From Candidatus Gastranaerophilales bacterium (lineage in GTDB: Bacteria > Cyanobacteriota > Vampirovibrionia > Gastranaerophilales > Gastranaerophilaceae), in the NCBI GenBank assembly GCA_944322545.1, contig CALUPF010000013.1, forward strand, positions 35,971 to 99,970: a stretch of DNA of 64,000 nucleotides. The letters run 5' to 3'. Each line of letters starts with the position of its first letter. The first letter of the stretch is position 1. Made by a program: the position numbers and the translations under genes. Under the pieces are notes generated by a model that was not told the DNA's origin, ran no database searches, and saw nothing but the letters and a program-made list of their open reading frames with translations. Positions 28,424 through 37,746 of this stretch are shown piece after piece.

Positions 28424-29078
28424 AATAATCTATTTTAGGAAATATCAAAATAGTTCCATCTTGTTCTCGCCATTGGACATAGCCTATTTGAGGAAGCTTA
28501 TTAAAATCAACTACTGTTACTAAAGCAAAATTCCCACTAATCTTATTAAGCCTAATAGTTTTTATTAAAGTAAAACTACCAAGTTTTTGAGAATTTATTT
28601 CAGCGCCACTATATATTCCCCTTTTTCTATAATCTACATCTTTCATATAATATAGACCATATTTTTTTCCATAGTATGAATAAAAGTCTTTTAAGCCCCA
28701 AAAATTTTCTTGAGATTCAGGTTTTATCCAAGCAGATTTATTATGTAATTTGTCATAAACTATTTTATACCAATCATCTTGTGTATCAATCACCATACAA
28801 AATGCATAGTTGTTTTTTGTTACCTGAGAAACAAACAATTCAGACGGCTCCATTTTTTTATTTTTAAGCCTCACCTCATATCTGTCCCAACTAACATTTT
28901 CTACTATTTGGGAATCATTTCTGGGATATAGATACAAATTGAATTTTTGAGGTACTTGCAAAAAACCAATTGTTTGCTTGCTAATTGCACCTGTATAATA
29001 CGGCATAACATCAGCCAAAACAGGTGTTGAAAAAAGCAGAATAAACAAAAAAGATAAAATATACTTCAAATTTTTCAT
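28422..29078 (-). CDS. Exported protein, possibly with SH3-like beta domains
   Basis: 218 residues from the ATG at 29078, chosen because MKNLKYILSFLFILLFSTPVLA is a signal peptide. The frame is open back to an ATG at 29144, inside the preceding nrdG, with no ribosome site at either. The mature part is strand-rich: FNLYLYPRND, DDWYKIVYDKLHNKSAWIKPE and FALVTVVDFNKLPQIGYVQWRE. The WYKIVYD...SAWIKPE and YVQWRE segments resemble bacterial SH3 repeats. It is probably an envelope protein; no enzymatic motif is seen. It follows nrdG closely and may be read from the same transcript. Confidence 0.6.
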   Translation of the reverse strand: MKNLKYILSFLFILLFSTPVLADVMPYYTGAISKQTIGFLQVPQKFNLYLYPRNDSQIVENVSWDRYEVRLKNKKMEPSELFVSQVTKNNYAFCMVIDTQDDWYKIVYDKLHNKSAWIKPESQENFWGLKDFYSYYGKKYGLYYMKDVDYRKRGIYSGAEINSQKLGSFTLIKTIRLNKISGNFALVTVVDFNKLPQIGYVQWREQDGTILIFPKIDY

Positions 29079-29127
29079 ACTACAAAAGTTATCATAAATT
29101 TCAGATTTTTTCAAAAAATCTAATGGT

Positions 29128-29817
29128 TTATCGTACAAAAACATTAGTTATTTTTTTCTGCAAAATATTTTTTATCTTTTCAAATTCTTCATCTGTATAG
29201 GTTTTTTCTGAACTAAAATTTGCATCCAACGTCACACTAGAAACAAACTTTTGAAGATAATAATTTTTCGCACCACATATAAACTCAGCAATATCCTCAA
29301 AATCCTTTATGGATAACAATGAACGAACAACCGTTGTCCTAAATTCGTAGTTTAAACCCGAATTTTTAATTATTTCAACACTTTTTTTTACTGCACCTAA
29401 ATCAACATCACGACCAACAACTTTATCATATTTTTCAATTGGAGCTTTTATATCCATTGCAACATAATCAACCAGCTTTTGATTAATTAATTTTTGAAGA
29501 ATATCAGGATTTGTTCCATTAGTATCCAATTTCGTTAAAAAACCAAGATTTTTTATTTTTTCAAAAATACAAATCAAATCACTTTGTAATGTAGGCTCAC
29601 CACCTGATATGACAACAGCATCCAATTTACCTTTTCTTGAATATAAAAAATCAAAAACAGCAGTCTCATCTATGAGTTTTTTTGAAGAAACCGCTGTAAT
29701 TAAGTTCGGATTGTGACAATATGGACATCTAAAATTGCAGCCTAAAGTAAAAATTACAGCCGCAATTTTAGATGGATAATCCAATAATGAAGACTTTTGC
29801 AAACCAGCTATATTCAT
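29128..29817 (-). CDS. nrdG: Anaerobic ribonucleotide reductase activating protein (radical SAM)
   Basis: 229 residues. Radical-SAM cluster CNFRCPYC (CxxxCxxC) at residues ~27-34, SAM-binding ISGGEPTLQ, and the core fold through KLDTNGTNP and AMDIKAP. It is longer than E. coli NrdG and looks like the second NrdG type, with FTLGCNFRCPYCHNP. Generates the glycyl radical on NrdD using AdoMet and a 4Fe-4S cluster. TGGTGGAAA precedes the ATG. It is 23 bases after nrdD and presumably under the same riboswitch. Confidence 0.9.
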   Translation of the reverse strand: MNIAGLQKSSLLDYPSKIAAVIFTLGCNFRCPYCHNPNLITAVSSKKLIDETAVFDFLYSRKGKLDAVVISGGEPTLQSDLICIFEKIKNLGFLTKLDTNGTNPDILQKLINQKLVDYVAMDIKAPIEKYDKVVGRDVDLGAVKKSVEIIKNSGLNYEFRTTVVRSLLSIKDFEDIAEFICGAKNYYLQKFVSSVTLDANFSSEKTYTDEEFEKIKNILQKKITNVFVR

Positions 29818-29840
29818 TTTCCACCAATAAAATAATCTAA

Positions 29841-31766
29841 TTAAACTGCAAAAGTTTTTCTCATTTTAAACTCTTCAGTTTTTCCTTCATTCCATTGATT
29901 TACTGGGCTAATATAGCCAACAACTCTAGAGAACACTTCACATTTTTCTCCACATTCAGGACATTCAAAATGTTCCCCAGCAACGTATCCATGGTTAGGA
30001 CAAATACTAAATGTAGGTGAAAAAGTAAAATATGGAAGCTTGTAGTTTTCACATACTTTTCTCACTAGATTTTTTATCACATCAATATCATAAACTCTTT
30101 CACCAGCAAAAATATGAACAACTGTTCCTCCTGTATATTTAGTTTGAATATAATCTTGATGATCAAGTAATTCAAAAATGTCATCTGTATAATTTACCGG
30201 CAATTGAGTAGAATTAGTATAAAAAGGCTTTGCACCTATTTGATATTCTTTTTGATTAGCACATTTTATATCTTCAAATTTTTGTTTATCCAAACGCGCT
30301 AATCTATAAGATGTACCTTCTGCGGGTGTAGCTTCTAAGTTATAGTTATGACCTGTTTCCTTTTGAAAATTAGAAATCATATTACGCATATAATCCATAA
30401 CTTTTAAAGCAAATGTTTTACCCTCTTCAGTTGCAATGTCCTTGCCTAAAAAATTTACACAAGCTTCGTTCATTCCAACTAAACCTATTGTAGAAAAATG
30501 GTTTTTCCAATAGACACCATAACGAGCTTTAATATCTCTTAAATAGAATTTAGTATAAGGATATAAATTTTTATCAGTATAATCTTCAATCACTTGTCTT
30601 TTTAATTCAAGACTTTCCTTTGCTAGCTCCATATTACGACATAGCATTTGGAAAAATTCAGCTTCAGTTTTTGCTAAATAACCAATTCTTGGCAAATTAA
30701 TTGTAACAACACCTACTGAGCCAGTTAAAGGATTAGAGCCAAATAAGCCACCACCTCTGTATTCCAATTCTCTGTTATCAATTCTTAAACGACAACACAT
30801 AGAACGAGCATCTTCTGGATTCATATCAGAATTTATAAAGTTAGAAAAATATGGAATACCATATTTAGCTGTCATTTCCCAAAGCCCATTTAATTCAGGA
30901 TTATCCCAATCAAAATCTTTTGTTATATTGTAAGTTGGAATAGGAAAAGTAAAGACTTTGCCAGTATAATCCCCTTGCATCATAACTTCAAAATAAGCTT
31001 TGTTGATTAAATTCATCTCTTTTTGGAATTCCTTATATGTCTGTTCCATAAGCTCGCCACCAATTATAACAGGCGCATCAGCATAATAAGAAGGAACACA
31101 AAGATCCATTGTTATATTTGTAAAAGGAGTTTGAAACCCAGTACGAGTTGGCACGTTTAAATTAAAAATAAACTCCTGCATAGCTTGTTTTATTTGTTCA
31201 TAATCAAGCTTATCATATCTTACAAAAGGGGCTAATAATGTATCAAAATTAGAAAAAGCTTGAGCCCCAGCAGCTTCACCTTGCATTGTATATAAAAAAT
31301 TAACCATTTGACCTAAAGCAGTTCTAAAATGTTTAGGTGGAGCACATTTAACTTTGCCACTAACACCAGTAAAACCTTCCATTAATAGGTCTTTCAAATC
31401 CCAACCCACACAATATGTAGAAATCATATTCAAATCGTGTATATGAATATCTCCATTTTCGTGTGCTTGTTTAATGTTAAAAGGATATATCTTATTCAAC
31501 CAATAATTTTTGCTTATCGCTGAAGAAATATAATTGTTTAATCCCTGAATAGAATAAGTCATATTCGAATTTTCAGCAACTTGCCAATCTAACTTTTTCA
31601 AATAATCATCTACTAATTTAACATTTTTATCAACAGTAATATCTAAAACATTAGAAGAATTATCCATATTCCTTGTTGAATAAGGATTGGTCATTTTCTT
31701 TTCAGCAAGCTTTAAAATTCTGTCTTCAATTTTAGAAGACGAATAAGGTACGTTTGTAGAACTCAT
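29841..31766 (-). CDS. nrdD: Anaerobic (class III) ribonucleoside-triphosphate reductase
   Basis: 641 residues from the ATG at 31766 with AAGGAG upstream. An ATG at 31796 lies at the riboswitch edge and is not used. It contains HENGDIHIHDL, the catalytic barrel (FAYNFLYTM-like MVNFLYTMQGEAAGAQAFSN), SMCCRLRIDNRE with reactive Cys, and the zinc site CPNHG...CPECGEKC. The glycyl-radical region is RVVGYISPVNQW, near residue 615. The N-terminal ATP-cone of E. coli NrdD is absent, so allosteric control by ATP/dATP through a cone is unlikely. Reduces NTPs to dNTPs without oxygen. A cobalamin riboswitch precedes it. Confidence 0.95.
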   Translation of the reverse strand: MSSTNVPYSSSKIEDRILKLAEKKMTNPYSTRNMDNSSNVLDITVDKNVKLVDDYLKKLDWQVAENSNMTYSIQGLNNYISSAISKNYWLNKIYPFNIKQAHENGDIHIHDLNMISTYCVGWDLKDLLMEGFTGVSGKVKCAPPKHFRTALGQMVNFLYTMQGEAAGAQAFSNFDTLLAPFVRYDKLDYEQIKQAMQEFIFNLNVPTRTGFQTPFTNITMDLCVPSYYADAPVIIGGELMEQTYKEFQKEMNLINKAYFEVMMQGDYTGKVFTFPIPTYNITKDFDWDNPELNGLWEMTAKYGIPYFSNFINSDMNPEDARSMCCRLRIDNRELEYRGGGLFGSNPLTGSVGVVTINLPRIGYLAKTEAEFFQMLCRNMELAKESLELKRQVIEDYTDKNLYPYTKFYLRDIKARYGVYWKNHFSTIGLVGMNEACVNFLGKDIATEEGKTFALKVMDYMRNMISNFQKETGHNYNLEATPAEGTSYRLARLDKQKFEDIKCANQKEYQIGAKPFYTNSTQLPVNYTDDIFELLDHQDYIQTKYTGGTVVHIFAGERVYDIDVIKNLVRKVCENYKLPYFTFSPTFSICPNHGYVAGEHFECPECGEKCEVFSRVVGYISPVNQWNEGKTEEFKMRKTFAV

Positions 31767-31799
31767 AAAAAATCTCCTTGTCTCGAAGTAATACATACC

Positions 31800-31868
31800 A
31801 TATAAGCATTCCGACTGTAACGGCTGCGGACCAGTGAGGGAATTTCACCCATGCTTTCCTTATGTGGT
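31800..31868 (-). promoter_or_regulatory. Cobalamin (adenosylcobalamin-type) riboswitch upstream of nrdDG
   Basis: The transcript carries GGAAAGCAU, then GGGUGAAAUUCCC, CACUGGUCCGCAGCCGU and AGUCGGAAUGC in order. These match the conserved core of cobalamin riboswitches (GGUGaAAuuCC, CUGucCCGCaaCcGU, AGUCcGAAuaC). The element lies between a promoter (31875-31903) and the nrdD ribosome site. The GCAU and AUGC ends can pair. The family represses expression when coenzyme B12 is bound. This suggests a B12-dependent class II reductase elsewhere that replaces NrdD. Confidence 0.82.
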
Positions 31869-31874
31869 GTTATC

Positions 31875-31903
31875 ATGTTAATTCTTTTTTGAATTCAAGT
31901 CAA
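31875..31903 (-). promoter_or_regulatory. Promoter of the riboswitch-nrdD-nrdG transcript
   Basis: Minus strand TTGACT (31898-31903), 17-base spacer, TAACAT (31875-31880). Transcription from about 31868 would include the whole riboswitch core. Confidence 0.55.
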
Positions 31904-31924
31904 TAATAAAAATTTTATAAATTT

Positions 31925-32548
31925 CTATTTTCCAGTAGGATAGCCTACTGCTTGTGCAAACAAGACCTCTTCACCTAACTTTAATTCTAGCTTATTATTC
32001 AAAGCATAACTATTTGAATCATACAAAAATATAGTATTAAGGTCATTAGCTGCACAGAAAAGGTATACATTCTGACCAATAAAACCAATATCAACAGAAG
32101 CTAAATATTTGCTTTGTCTTGCAAGATTAGCAACATATAACAAAACCATAGGATATTTGCCAACTATTGGTCTTACGTCTTCTTTACTAAAAGCACTTAA
32201 AGTATGTGTTTGAGGATTATACTTGTATATGCCATCAGGAAAAGCTGCATAAATAGTAACAACTTGAGCGTTCAACGCACTAGGAGCAGTTCTTTTTCCA
32301 TCTGATCTATTAACACCATCTGCAGCCCAAAGCAGATTTGATAATGTTTGTATAGGTATTGGCTCTTTTGAAAACTTAATACTTGATTTCCTGTTTTTCA
32401 AAGCATCCATTAAAGGCATACCTCCAGTTATTGTTGGAGCCGGAAGCACAATATCACTAGCAGTTGTCTCAGAATAAGCGGCAACTGAAGATAATAAAAC
32501 AGCACTAAAGAATAAAATAGTCAAAATCAAGCTTTTAAATTTTTTCAT
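31925..32548 (-). CDS. Exported SagB/nitroreductase-like protein
   Basis: 207 residues with a signal peptide (MKKFKSLILTILFFSAVLLSSVAAYS). The mature part matches the SagB-type nitroreductase pattern: PLMDALKNRKSSIKFSKEPI, LSNLLWAADGVNRSDGKRTAPSALN, VVTIYAAFPDGIYKY and GFIGQNVYLFCAANDL. Members bind FMN, but here the protein is exported or lipid-anchored, so its redox partner is unclear. AAGGTAAG precedes the ATG. It is last of a four-gene minus-strand operon with the HAD, nitroreductase and nitrilase genes. Confidence 0.78.
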   Translation of the reverse strand: MKKFKSLILTILFFSAVLLSSVAAYSETTASDIVLPAPTITGGMPLMDALKNRKSSIKFSKEPIPIQTLSNLLWAADGVNRSDGKRTAPSALNAQVVTIYAAFPDGIYKYNPQTHTLSAFSKEDVRPIVGKYPMVLLYVANLARQSKYLASVDIGFIGQNVYLFCAANDLNTIFLYDSNSYALNNKLELKLGEEVLFAQAVGYPTGK

Positions 32549-32550
32549 AA

Positions 32551-33246
32551 TTAACTTACCTTATCTAATTTTGTAGTAAACAAATCTCTATCAAACTCAT
32601 CAAAATCTGCAATTATACCTGTAACAGCAGGTATTTTGGAATATATTTCTCTCGTATCCATAGACTCAATAGCAATAATTTTGCCAATTCCAGCCCTTCT
32701 CGCTGATTCAATACCTGACACAGCATCTTCAATTACAATACAGTCTTCAGGTCTTACTCCTATATTATTCGCTGCAATTAGATATATATCAGGAGCAGGC
32801 TTTCCTGGAATCATTCCATTATCATAGACAATTTTGTCTATATCAAACCATTTTTCAAGATGAAAACCTTCAATAAAGAAATCTACATTATTCTTTTCTG
32901 ACATTGTCGCAATAGTATGAGGAATTTCATTTTCAACTATAAAATCAAGAAAATCTTCAGCACCTTTTGCTAACTTAAAGTTCTCCATGTCATTTCTACA
33001 CATATCACGATAAATCGATTCTTTTTCATCTTGATATTTTTTAACCATCTCTTTTGTAGGTTTTTCGCCAATACAATAAGCAATTATGTCTTCATTTGTA
33101 CGTCCGAACATATATTGTCTCATCTCATCATCTGAAAATGGAGTTCCACGTAGAATTCTTGAATATTCTCTCCAAGCTTCCAAATGTTTTTCAGAATCCC
33201 AAAATAATGTCCCATTAAAATCAAAAATTATACCTTTATATTTCAT
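32551..33246 (-). CDS. HAD-superfamily hydrolase, beta-phosphoglucomutase-like
   Basis: 231 residues from the ATG at 33246 (MKYKGIIFDFNGTLF). An ATG at 33258 that overlaps the preceding stop is an alternative. HAD motif I is DFNGT, with the nucleophile Asp present and the usual second Asp replaced by Asn. Motif II is HTIATMSEKNN, motif III GKPAPDIYL and motif IV VIEDAVSGIESARRAG, with a helical cap between I and II. Family members hydrolyse or transfer phosphate on small sugars. The Asn at the general acid position suggests altered chemistry. It overlaps or abuts the nitroreductase gene and lies two bases before the SagB-like gene. Confidence 0.82.
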   Translation of the reverse strand: MKYKGIIFDFNGTLFWDSEKHLEAWREYSRILRGTPFSDDEMRQYMFGRTNEDIIAYCIGEKPTKEMVKKYQDEKESIYRDMCRNDMENFKLAKGAEDFLDFIVENEIPHTIATMSEKNNVDFFIEGFHLEKWFDIDKIVYDNGMIPGKPAPDIYLIAANNIGVRPEDCIVIEDAVSGIESARRAGIGKIIAIESMDTREIYSKIPAVTGIIADFDEFDRDLFTTKLDKVS

Positions 33247-33251
33247 CTTCC

Positions 33252-33764
33252 CTACCATTTATTGTAATGTATCTTTTCTGCATCATATCTTCTGGGGCGT
33301 TCTTTAGTTTCAGCGCCATAACCTAAAGCTATAAAATTAAAAGGAATTATGTTTTTAGGAAGTCCCAATAAATTAGCATAATCTTTCATCAAATCTTCCC
33401 AAGGATAAATACCAACCCAGCAAGTATCAAGCCCTAAAGCTTTGGCTGCTAAAAGCATATTTTCAGTTGCAGCAGAACAATCTGTAATATAAAAACCTTT
33501 TGCCATTTCTTTTTCCGTATCTCCACAAACCATTATACAAACAGGAGCTGTTTCTAATGATTTTGTATAAGGATGGACATTTTTTAATTCTTGAATTTTA
33601 TCTTTTTCATTAAACACTATAAAATGCCAAGGCTGTTTATTAGAAGCAGATGGAGCAAACATGCCTGCTCTTAATACTTCATCTACCAAATCAGGATTTA
33701 CAGGTTTATCAAGATATTTTCTTATACTTCTTCTATCGTAAATAGTATCAATTGTATTTTCCAT
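33252..33764 (-). CDS. Nitroreductase-family FMN protein
   Basis: 170 residues, the short nitroreductase type. FMN-binding RRSIRKYLDKP at the start, APSASNKQPWHFIVF, TDCSAATENMLLAAKALGL and a CWVGIYP turn. A Cys and the WVGIYPWE stretch resemble Clostridium-type nitroreductases. Reduces nitro groups, quinones or flavins using NAD(P)H; the substrate is unknown. GGAGTGTGAAAA precedes the ATG, and the gene starts three bases after the nitrilase-like gene, so translation is probably coupled. Confidence 0.88.
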   Translation of the reverse strand: MENTIDTIYDRRSIRKYLDKPVNPDLVDEVLRAGMFAPSASNKQPWHFIVFNEKDKIQELKNVHPYTKSLETAPVCIMVCGDTEKEMAKGFYITDCSAATENMLLAAKALGLDTCWVGIYPWEDLMKDYANLLGLPKNIIPFNFIALGYGAETKERPRRYDAEKIHYNKW

Positions 33765-33767
33765 TTT

Positions 33768-34592
33768 TCACACTCCAGACTTTTCATAATTCTTCCATAA
33801 ATTTTCCATTTTAAATTGAAAACGATATTCTCTTAAATAATCCATATCCAACTGAGCAAAAGCGACCCCTTCATTTTCTCCAGCATCTGACATTATAACA
33901 CCATCAGGTGCAACAATCATTGAATGCCCACAAGAAGATAGACAAGAATCAACCTTTCCACATAAATTAGCAGATACAAAATAAACTAAGTTATCATATG
34001 CTCTAGTTCTGTTTAACATAATCCAATTTTCGGTACGTTCTTGAAAACAATCATTGAATGCCGACCAAGCAGCAGGCTCTAAAACAATTTCAGCCCCTCT
34101 TTTAACAAGCTCTATAAAATGCATAGGAAACCTAATATCAAAACAAACAGAAATCCCTATTTTGCCAAAATCTGTATCAACTACAACATATTCATCACCA
34201 GCTGTACAATATTTGTCTTCATCACCACCAAACGAATCAAACAAATGCATTTTTCTATATACAGCTATTTCTTCCCCATTTCTATCTAGTAGCCTGCTCG
34301 TATTGTATAATTTACCATTTTGTCGTTCCATTATGCTGCCTACTAAAATATAAGATTGATATTTTCTTGCAACATTTTTAAAAAAATCTAAAGTCTCATT
34401 AGAAAATTCATTTTCAGCTAGTTTTTCAAACTGAGGAACACTAACCCCTGTATTAAAAAACTCTGGCAAAACAATCAAATCCGGTTTCATTGAAGAATTC
34501 GCATCAATTAAATCATATATTTTTTGAATATTTTTATCTTTATATCCAATCTTAGGATTGATTTGAATGCTTAAAATATTTGGCCTTTTCAT
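33768..34592 (-). CDS. Carbon-nitrogen hydrolase (nitrilase superfamily)
   Basis: 274 residues. The catalytic triad is visible: Glu in LIVLPEFFNTG, Lys in YRKMHLFD and Cys in GISVCFDIRFP, with EIVLEPAAWSAF after it. The family hydrolyses amides such as omega-amides, N-carbamoyl compounds or deaminated glutathione. MHLFDSFGGDE resembles omega-amidase/Nit2-type enzymes, but the substrate is not certain. It is first of the four-gene operon with the nitroreductase, HAD and SagB-like genes, which together could process a small metabolite. GGATGA, 9 bases upstream of the ATG, is a modest ribosome site. Confidence 0.86.
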   Translation of the reverse strand: MKRPNILSIQINPKIGYKDKNIQKIYDLIDANSSMKPDLIVLPEFFNTGVSVPQFEKLAENEFSNETLDFFKNVARKYQSYILVGSIMERQNGKLYNTSRLLDRNGEEIAVYRKMHLFDSFGGDEDKYCTAGDEYVVVDTDFGKIGISVCFDIRFPMHFIELVKRGAEIVLEPAAWSAFNDCFQERTENWIMLNRTRAYDNLVYFVSANLCGKVDSCLSSCGHSMIVAPDGVIMSDAGENEGVAFAQLDMDYLREYRFQFKMENLWKNYEKSGV

Positions 34593-34700
34593 TAAATGTT
34601 GTCATCCATATATTTTCTATTTTATGGAAAAATTATATCATACTACTGTCTGTTAAAATATTACCCAGTTGGGTCTCTTTACAAAAATCAAAAAGAAACA

Positions 34701-34730
34701 AAAAAGACGTCTTAAAAAGACGTCTTTTTA
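34701..34730 (-). terminator. Terminator of ileS
   Basis: AAAAAGACGTCTT is repeated as a self-complementary pair with A and T runs, just downstream of the ileS stop codon at 34748. Confidence 0.85.
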
Positions 34731-34747
34731 TAATATTAATATATTTA

Positions 34748-37573
34748 CTAGTCTTTACCATTTATTGCATTCATACAATCACGACAAATCGCACCATTGC
34801 CATCTATATCAATCAATTCACGATATTTCCAGCATCTGTCACATTTTTCGCCTTTTGCACGAGTAACATAAATAGTATAATCGTCTTCTTTATATTCATT
34901 CATCACATCTTCTGGTTTTGAATCAGTAAGATATGCTTGTGATGTAATAAAGATATTAGAAAGATCATCTTTATAAGACTCTAAAAGATCTTTGTCACCA
35001 CCAGCAACATAAACAGCAACCTCTAAAGAACTTCCTATTTCTTTGCCGGCTCTTAATGGCTCAATTGCTTTAGTAACAATTTCTCTTAATTTAAGAATTT
35101 TAGTAAATTCTTTTTCTATTTTTTCATTTGCCCACTTAGCATTCGATACAGGCCAATCAGAAAGAAGGATACTTTCTAATCCATTTTGTTGTTTTTCAGG
35201 AGTATTTAACCATATATCTTCAGCTTGGTGAGGCATTACAGGAACCAACATTCTTGTTAAAGCTTGAGAAATCTCATACAAAACAGTTTGACAAGCTCTT
35301 CTTGAAAGAGATTTCTTTCCTGCTGTATACAATCTATCTTTAACAATATCAAGATAGAATGAACTTAAATCCGCAGCTGCAAAATTTTGCAAGTGTTGGA
35401 AGTATTTATAAAATTCATAAGACTCAAAAGCCTCTGTCACATTAGTAATTAAGTTATTCAACTTATGTAATGCAAATTTATCAATGTTTTTCAAGTCTTT
35501 GTAAAATACGTAATCAGCAATTGGATCAAAATCATATAAATTTCCAAGCAAAAATCTAGAAGTATTTCTAATTTTTTTGAAAATTTCTACCATTTGAGAA
35601 ATTGCAGTTTCACCAATTTTTACATCATTTCTGTAATCAACAGAAGCAGCCCATAATCTTAAAACATCTGCACCATAGACTTTTATGACATCTTGAGGAG
35701 CAACTGTATTTCCTAAAGACTTACTCATTTTTCTGCCTTCACCATCTAAAACAAATCCATGGGTCAAAACAGTAAGATAAGGAGCTCTTCCTGTTGTAGC
35801 CACCGATGTAAGCAATGATGACTGGAACCATCCTCTATGTTGGTCTGAACCTTCCAAATACATTTCAACAGGAAGATGTCCTAACTCATCACTTCTTTTT
35901 TCAACTACAGCTCTATGTGTAATACCAGAGTCAAACCAAACATCCATGATGTCTTTTTCTTTTAAAAACTCTTTGCTTCCACAATGAGGACACTTATACC
36001 CTGTTGGAACAAGATATTTAGCCGGAGTTGTAACCCAAGCATCAGAAGACTCTTTTTCAAAAGTTCTTGCAATTTTATCAATAGTAGCAGGTGTAACAAT
36101 CTCTTTTCCACAATGTTTACAATATAAAACAGGTATTGGAACACCCCATACACGCTGTCTTGAAATACACCAGTCTGATCTAGACGCAACCATATTAGAT
36201 ATTCTTTGTTCACCTGATGCAGGAATCCATTGAACATTGCTAATTTCTCTCAATGCAGCGTGTCTAAATCTATCCACTCTTACAAACCACTGTGGAGTTG
36301 CTCTATAAATTACAGGTTTTTTACATCTCCAGCAATGTGGATAACTGTGTGTAATTTCCTTATGTGAAATCAAAGCAAAACATTTATTTAGTCTATCGAT
36401 AACTATTTTGTTACCATCTTCATAATATATACCTTGCATATTAGGCACTTCGTCAGTCCAATAACCTTTAGCATCTAAAGGAGAAAGAACATCTATTCCA
36501 TATCTTTGACAAACTTCCCAGTCTTCAAGACCATGACCAGGCGCAGTATGAACACAACCTGTACCTGCATCTAAAGTAACGTGATCACCAACTAAAATTG
36601 GAGACAACCTATCATATAAAGGATGTTTTGTCTTTAAGTTTTCCAAATCTTTGCCTAAGACTCTACCAATGATTTCAACATCATTTTCACTTAGTTCAGC
36701 ATCCTTAACAAAGGCATCAACTAAATCTGTTGCTACAACATAAACTTCATCAACATATTGAAGAAGAGAATATTCAAATCTTTCATTTACGCTTATAGCA
36801 AGGTTTGAAGGAATTGTCCAAGGCGTTGTTGTCCAAATCACAGCAGAAAGAGGCTTATCTGTTTTAACTCCTGCTTTCGCATATATCTTAGCCTCATCTT
36901 CTGGTTCAAATTGGAATTTAACATAAATAGCAGTAGAAGTATGATCAGCATACTCAACTTCTGCTTCTGCTAAAGCTGTTTCACAAGAAGGGCACCAATA
37001 TACTGGTTTCAAGCCTTTTTCAACATAACCTTTTTCATACATTTCGCCAAAAATTCTCACCTGTTCTGCTTCAATTTCTGGTGAAATAGTAATATAAGGG
37101 TGTTCCCAATTGCCCCAAACGCCTAAACGTTTAAAATCAGCTTCTTGCCCTTTTAAATTAGTCATAGCAAATTCACGGCATTTAGCACGAAGCTCGCTTT
37201 TAGTCAAAGCATCGCGACCGCCTTCTACATTTTTCACAACAGCGTTTTCAATAGGCAACCCATGTCCATCATAACCAGGAACATATGGAGAATAATATCC
37301 TGATTGAGCTTTATATTTAGTAACGATATCTTTCAAAATTTTATTCATTGCTGTCCCAATGTGAATCTTAGGAGAGCTTAAATATGGAGGACCATCATGC
37401 AATACAAATTTTTTATCTTTATCTCTTTGGGCAAGATTTTTTTCATAGATCTTTTTCATTTCCCAAAAGTCTTGAATATCCAATTCTCTAACTGCAGCAT
37501 TTGCTCGCATTGCAAGTGTTGTTTGTGGCAAGTTAAGAGTATTTTTAAATTCCAATTGTTTTTTGTCTGACAT
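34748..37573 (-). CDS. ileS: Isoleucyl-tRNA synthetase
   Basis: 941 residues, bacterial type. GPPYLSSPKIHIGTAMNKIL carries the HIGH motif as HIGT (residues 71-74), an unusual Thr in the last position. KMSKS is intact in GEGRKMSKSLGNTV. The editing domain includes VIWTTTPWTIPSN and GTGCVHTAPGHGLEDW. The C-terminal zinc finger is CDRCWKYRE...AICRDCM. Charges tRNA-Ile and proofreads Val. No T-box leader is seen. AGAGGATTTGAA precedes the ATG. It is divergent from the fliJ operon. Confidence 0.97.
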   Translation of the reverse strand: MSDKKQLEFKNTLNLPQTTLAMRANAAVRELDIQDFWEMKKIYEKNLAQRDKDKKFVLHDGPPYLSSPKIHIGTAMNKILKDIVTKYKAQSGYYSPYVPGYDGHGLPIENAVVKNVEGGRDALTKSELRAKCREFAMTNLKGQEADFKRLGVWGNWEHPYITISPEIEAEQVRIFGEMYEKGYVEKGLKPVYWCPSCETALAEAEVEYADHTSTAIYVKFQFEPEDEAKIYAKAGVKTDKPLSAVIWTTTPWTIPSNLAISVNERFEYSLLQYVDEVYVVATDLVDAFVKDAELSENDVEIIGRVLGKDLENLKTKHPLYDRLSPILVGDHVTLDAGTGCVHTAPGHGLEDWEVCQRYGIDVLSPLDAKGYWTDEVPNMQGIYYEDGNKIVIDRLNKCFALISHKEITHSYPHCWRCKKPVIYRATPQWFVRVDRFRHAALREISNVQWIPASGEQRISNMVASRSDWCISRQRVWGVPIPVLYCKHCGKEIVTPATIDKIARTFEKESSDAWVTTPAKYLVPTGYKCPHCGSKEFLKEKDIMDVWFDSGITHRAVVEKRSDELGHLPVEMYLEGSDQHRGWFQSSLLTSVATTGRAPYLTVLTHGFVLDGEGRKMSKSLGNTVAPQDVIKVYGADVLRLWAASVDYRNDVKIGETAISQMVEIFKKIRNTSRFLLGNLYDFDPIADYVFYKDLKNIDKFALHKLNNLITNVTEAFESYEFYKYFQHLQNFAAADLSSFYLDIVKDRLYTAGKKSLSRRACQTVLYEISQALTRMLVPVMPHQAEDIWLNTPEKQQNGLESILLSDWPVSNAKWANEKIEKEFTKILKLREIVTKAIEPLRAGKEIGSSLEVAVYVAGGDKDLLESYKDDLSNIFITSQAYLTDSKPEDVMNEYKEDDYTIYVTRAKGEKCDRCWKYRELIDIDGNGAICRDCMNAINGKD

Positions 37574-37746
37574 TTCAAATCCTCTATTCTAGTTGTGTTT
37601 AATAATAATTTTATACAAAAAACATTCATTAGTAAAATCCGGATTTAAATAATATACATTTTTTAGAGGATACAGTTAAGAAAACGCATGTAGTACCCTG
37701 TTAATATATAATTTCTAGACTTTATGTAAAAAATTAAGAGGCAGGT

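Noticed and set aside
37574..37746. T-box leader before ileS
   Set aside because: No T-box sequence or specifier stem seen; the gap is short and AT-rich. The same holds before valS.
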